A program made the translations under genes and the position numbers. A model generated the notes under the pieces. That model was not told the origin of the DNA. It made no database searches and saw only the letters and a list, made by a program, of their open reading frames with translations. A DNA stretch of 6,331 nucleotides from Terriglobales bacterium (lineage in GTDB: Bacteria > Acidobacteriota > Terriglobia > Terriglobales > Acidobacteriaceae), in contig JAFAWN010000161.1 of assembly GCA_019241735.1 (NCBI GenBank), forward strand, positions 1-6,331, read 5' to 3'. Position 1 is the first letter of the stretch, and each line of letters opens with the position of its first letter. Of this stretch, positions 4,489-6,331 are shown in pieces.

Positions 4489-6331
4489 ATGTGCGGAATA
4501 AGCGGCCTGGCAAATTGCGGCGATCGGCAGACTCTGGGCCGGATGAATTCGGTCGAGGCGCATCGCGGGCCTGACGACAGTGGCATCTGGGAGCACCGCT
4601 CGCCTGACGGCTCCTACATCGGATTGGCCAGCCGGCGCCTCGCGATTATCGATCTTTCCCCCAGTGGCCATATGCCGATGGCCAATGAAGACGGCAGCAT
4701 CTGGATCACTTATAACGGCGAGCTCTATAACTTCGCCCAACTGCGGCAGGAACTCCAAGATAAAGGACATCGTTTCGTTTCCGACGCTGACACCGAAGTC
4801 GTTATTCATCTGTATGAGGAGCATGGCCGCGATTGCGTAAAACGAATGGATGGGATCTTTGCTTTTGCAATCTGCGATCTTCGCTCCGGAACGCCGGAAT
4901 TATTCTTGGCCCGCGATCATTTCGGAGTGAAGCCCCTCTACTACGCTCACCAGGGCCACAGGCTGGCTTTTGCTTCCGAGGCAAAGGCGCTGTTGCAGGT
5001 CCCTGGCATTTCCGCTGAGATGGATTATGAGTCTCTGCCCCAGTATTTGACTTTCCTCTGGGTGCCCGAACCGAAAACTTTGTTTCGCGGGATAAATAAG
5101 CTGCCCGCGGGCCATCATGCCACCTTCCGCGACGGAAACCTCACTGTCAGCCAATATTGGGACCTGACTTTTCCCCCCGCAGAATACGCCTATCCCCGAT
5201 CTGAAGATGATTTGGCGGGCGAGGTCCGCGAGCGCTTCGGCCAGTCTGTAGCTAAACAGATGATCAGCGATGTGCCTATTGGCGCGTTTCTCAGCGCCGG
5301 GCTCGATTCTTCGAGCATCGTGGCGATGATGGCGCGCAACACCCGCGAACGCATTCAGACTTACACCATAACTTTTCCGCAAAGGTATCGCGTCGGCGAA
5401 ACCACCCTCGATGATCCCAACGTTCCCGCGCGCGTCGCGAAGCGGCTCGGCTGCGACAATCAGCGGATCGTGGTTGAGCCTGACGTTGCCGATCTGCTGC
5501 CCCGCCTGGTGTGGCATATGGACGAGCCCGCCGCAGACCCAGCTATCATCGCGGCCTATCTGGTATGTCGTGCGGCCCGCGAGCATGCAACCGTATTGCT
5601 CTCAGGCGTGGGAGGCGATGAGCTTTTTGCCGGATACCGCAAGCATTCAGCCCATTACTGGGCCGGGAAATATCAGAAACTACCAGACGCCATCCGCCAC
5701 GTAATCGCGGGCTCCCTGGATGCGCTACCCAGCTTTCGCGGCACTTCGCTTAAAGGCCGCCTGCGCCTTGCTAGAAAAATGTCACGCAGCGCGGTTCTCT
5801 CTCCGGTTGAGCGTTTCGTGATGAATTGCACATATCTCGACGCACAGCAGAAGGCCGATCTTTACTCGCCGGCATTGATTGAGAAAATAGGCGCGATTGA
5901 TGCCTCCGTCGCGCACCGCGATGCTTTCGCCAAAGTAAAGGACGCTGATTTCTTGAATCAGATGCTCTACCTCGACACCAAAATTTTCATGACCAGCCTG
6001 AATTTGAACTACAACGACAAAATGGGCATGGCATCTTCGGTGGAAGTACGCGTGCCTTTTCTCGACCGTGAATTCGCAGAGTTCATCGCCTGGAACGTCG
6101 CGCCGCAAAGCAAGCTCAAAGGAGTTTTTCATACCACTACCAAGCACATCTTCCGTAAGGCGATGACTGGCGTTGTTCCGCAGGAAGTCTTGCAGCAGCC
6201 TAAAGCGGGCTTCGCCGCGCCCATTGATTATTGGCTGGCGAACGACTTGAAAGAAATGGTAGGCGATTTGCTTTCAGACGCGAGGGTCTCCGATCGTGGC
6301 CTGTTCCGGCCACAGGCTGTCCAACAGCTCA
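4489..6331 (+). CDS. asnB-like: Asparagine synthase (glutamine-hydrolysing)-like amidotransferase, partial at 3' end
   Basis: The frame from ATG 4489 stays open to the right edge, giving 614 residues; the family is about 550-650 long, so only a short C-terminal piece should be missing. The N-terminal glutaminase domain is complete. Cys2, exposed as the nucleophile once Met1 is removed, starts MCGIS; HRGPDDSG (25-32), NGELYN (76-81) and DADTEV (99-104) form the glutamine pocket. The synthetase domain has the ATP-binding loop GAFLSAGLDSSS (265-276), DEPAADP (345-351), LSGVGGDELFAGYR (371-384) and NDKMGMASSVEVRVPFLD (509-526). The loop reads SAGLDSS where SGGLDSS is commonest. Family members make asparagine, but those in surface-polysaccharide or exosortase-linked loci are thought to amidate other carboxylates, such as uronic acids. 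The context here favours such a role, though true asparagine synthesis cannot be excluded. There is no clear Shine-Dalgarno; the gene starts 9 bp after the GT2 stop. Confidence 0.95.
   Translation, partial: MCGISGLANCGDRQTLGRMNSVEAHRGPDDSGIWEHRSPDGSYIGLASRRLAIIDLSPSGHMPMANEDGSIWITYNGELYNFAQLRQELQDKGHRFVSDADTEVVIHLYEEHGRDCVKRMDGIFAFAICDLRSGTPELFLARDHFGVKPLYYAHQGHRLAFASEAKALLQVPGISAEMDYESLPQYLTFLWVPEPKTLFRGINKLPAGHHATFRDGNLTVSQYWDLTFPPAEYAYPRSEDDLAGEVRERFGQSVAKQMISDVPIGAFLSAGLDSSSIVAMMARNTRERIQTYTITFPQRYRVGETTLDDPNVPARVAKRLGCDNQRIVVEPDVADLLPRLVWHMDEPAADPAIIAAYLVCRAAREHATVLLSGVGGDELFAGYRKHSAHYWAGKYQKLPDAIRHVIAGSLDALPSFRGTSLKGRLRLARKMSRSAVLSPVERFVMNCTYLDAQQKADLYSPALIEKIGAIDASVAHRDAFAKVKDADFLNQMLYLDTKIFMTSLNLNYNDKMGMASSVEVRVPFLDREFAEFIAWNVAPQSKLKGVFHTTTKHIFRKAMTGVVPQEVLQQPKAGFAAPIDYWLANDLKEMVGDLLSDARVSDRGLFRPQAVQQL

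Noticed and set aside
4342..4824. 160-codon minus-strand frame spanning the GT2/asnB-like junction
   Set aside because: It crosses two well-supported plus-strand genes, including the glutaminase N-terminus, and has no recognisable domain.
4900..5586. 228-codon open frame on the minus strand
   Set aside because: It lies wholly antisense to the asnB-like gene, whose plus frame carries all catalytic motifs; the minus translation has no recognisable domain.
1..6331. CRISPR, tRNA, transposase, phage or defence-system content
   Set aside because: I saw no spaced direct repeats, tRNA-like cloverleaf, transposase motifs or terminal inverted repeats; all coding space is explained by glycan-related enzymes.

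Overview
The window looks like part of a bacterial surface-glycan (exopolysaccharide, O-antigen-like or glycolipid) biosynthesis locus. It holds six protein genes, two of them cut by the window edges. Base composition is fairly GC-rich by eye, genes are tightly packed, and recognisable Shine-Dalgarno sequences are almost absent. At least two genes seem to use TTG starts. The mix of genes resembles glycan loci of soil Acidobacteriota, but that taxonomic guess is an inference from style and needs a database search.

Layout. Positions 1-688 (minus) are the N-terminal 229 codons of a multi-pass membrane protein that runs off the left edge. It has the look of a GT-C-type membrane glycosyltransferase. 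A 119-bp divergent intergenic region (689-807) follows. Positions 808-2016 (plus) encode a GT2 polyprenyl-phosphate sugar synthase with a four-helix C-terminal membrane domain. Two bases later, 2019-2861 (plus) encodes a TylF/MycF-family O-methyltransferase. Its last 28 codons, including the stop, overlap tail to tail with an oppositely transcribed class I SAM methyltransferase (2778-3437, minus). A second divergent gap (3438-3579) precedes 3580-4479 (plus), a soluble WaaE-like GT2 glycosyltransferase. Nine bases later, at 4489, an AsnB-type glutamine amidotransferase (plus) starts and runs off the right edge after 614 codons.

How they may work together. The GT2 membrane enzyme would charge a polyprenyl phosphate with a sugar on the cytoplasmic face. 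The divergent GT-C protein is the kind of enzyme that uses such lipid-linked donors on the outer face. The WaaE-like transferase would add a nucleotide-sugar-derived residue in the cytoplasm. The two methyltransferases and the AsnB-like enzyme would decorate the glycan, by O-methylation and by amidation of a carboxylate. The individual families are known. What stands out is this combination, the antisense-overlapping methyltransferase pair, and the divergent pairing of a lipid-sugar synthase with a likely consumer.

I saw no tRNA, rRNA, CRISPR array, insertion sequence or long repeat. No stretch without a gene exceeds 300 bases.
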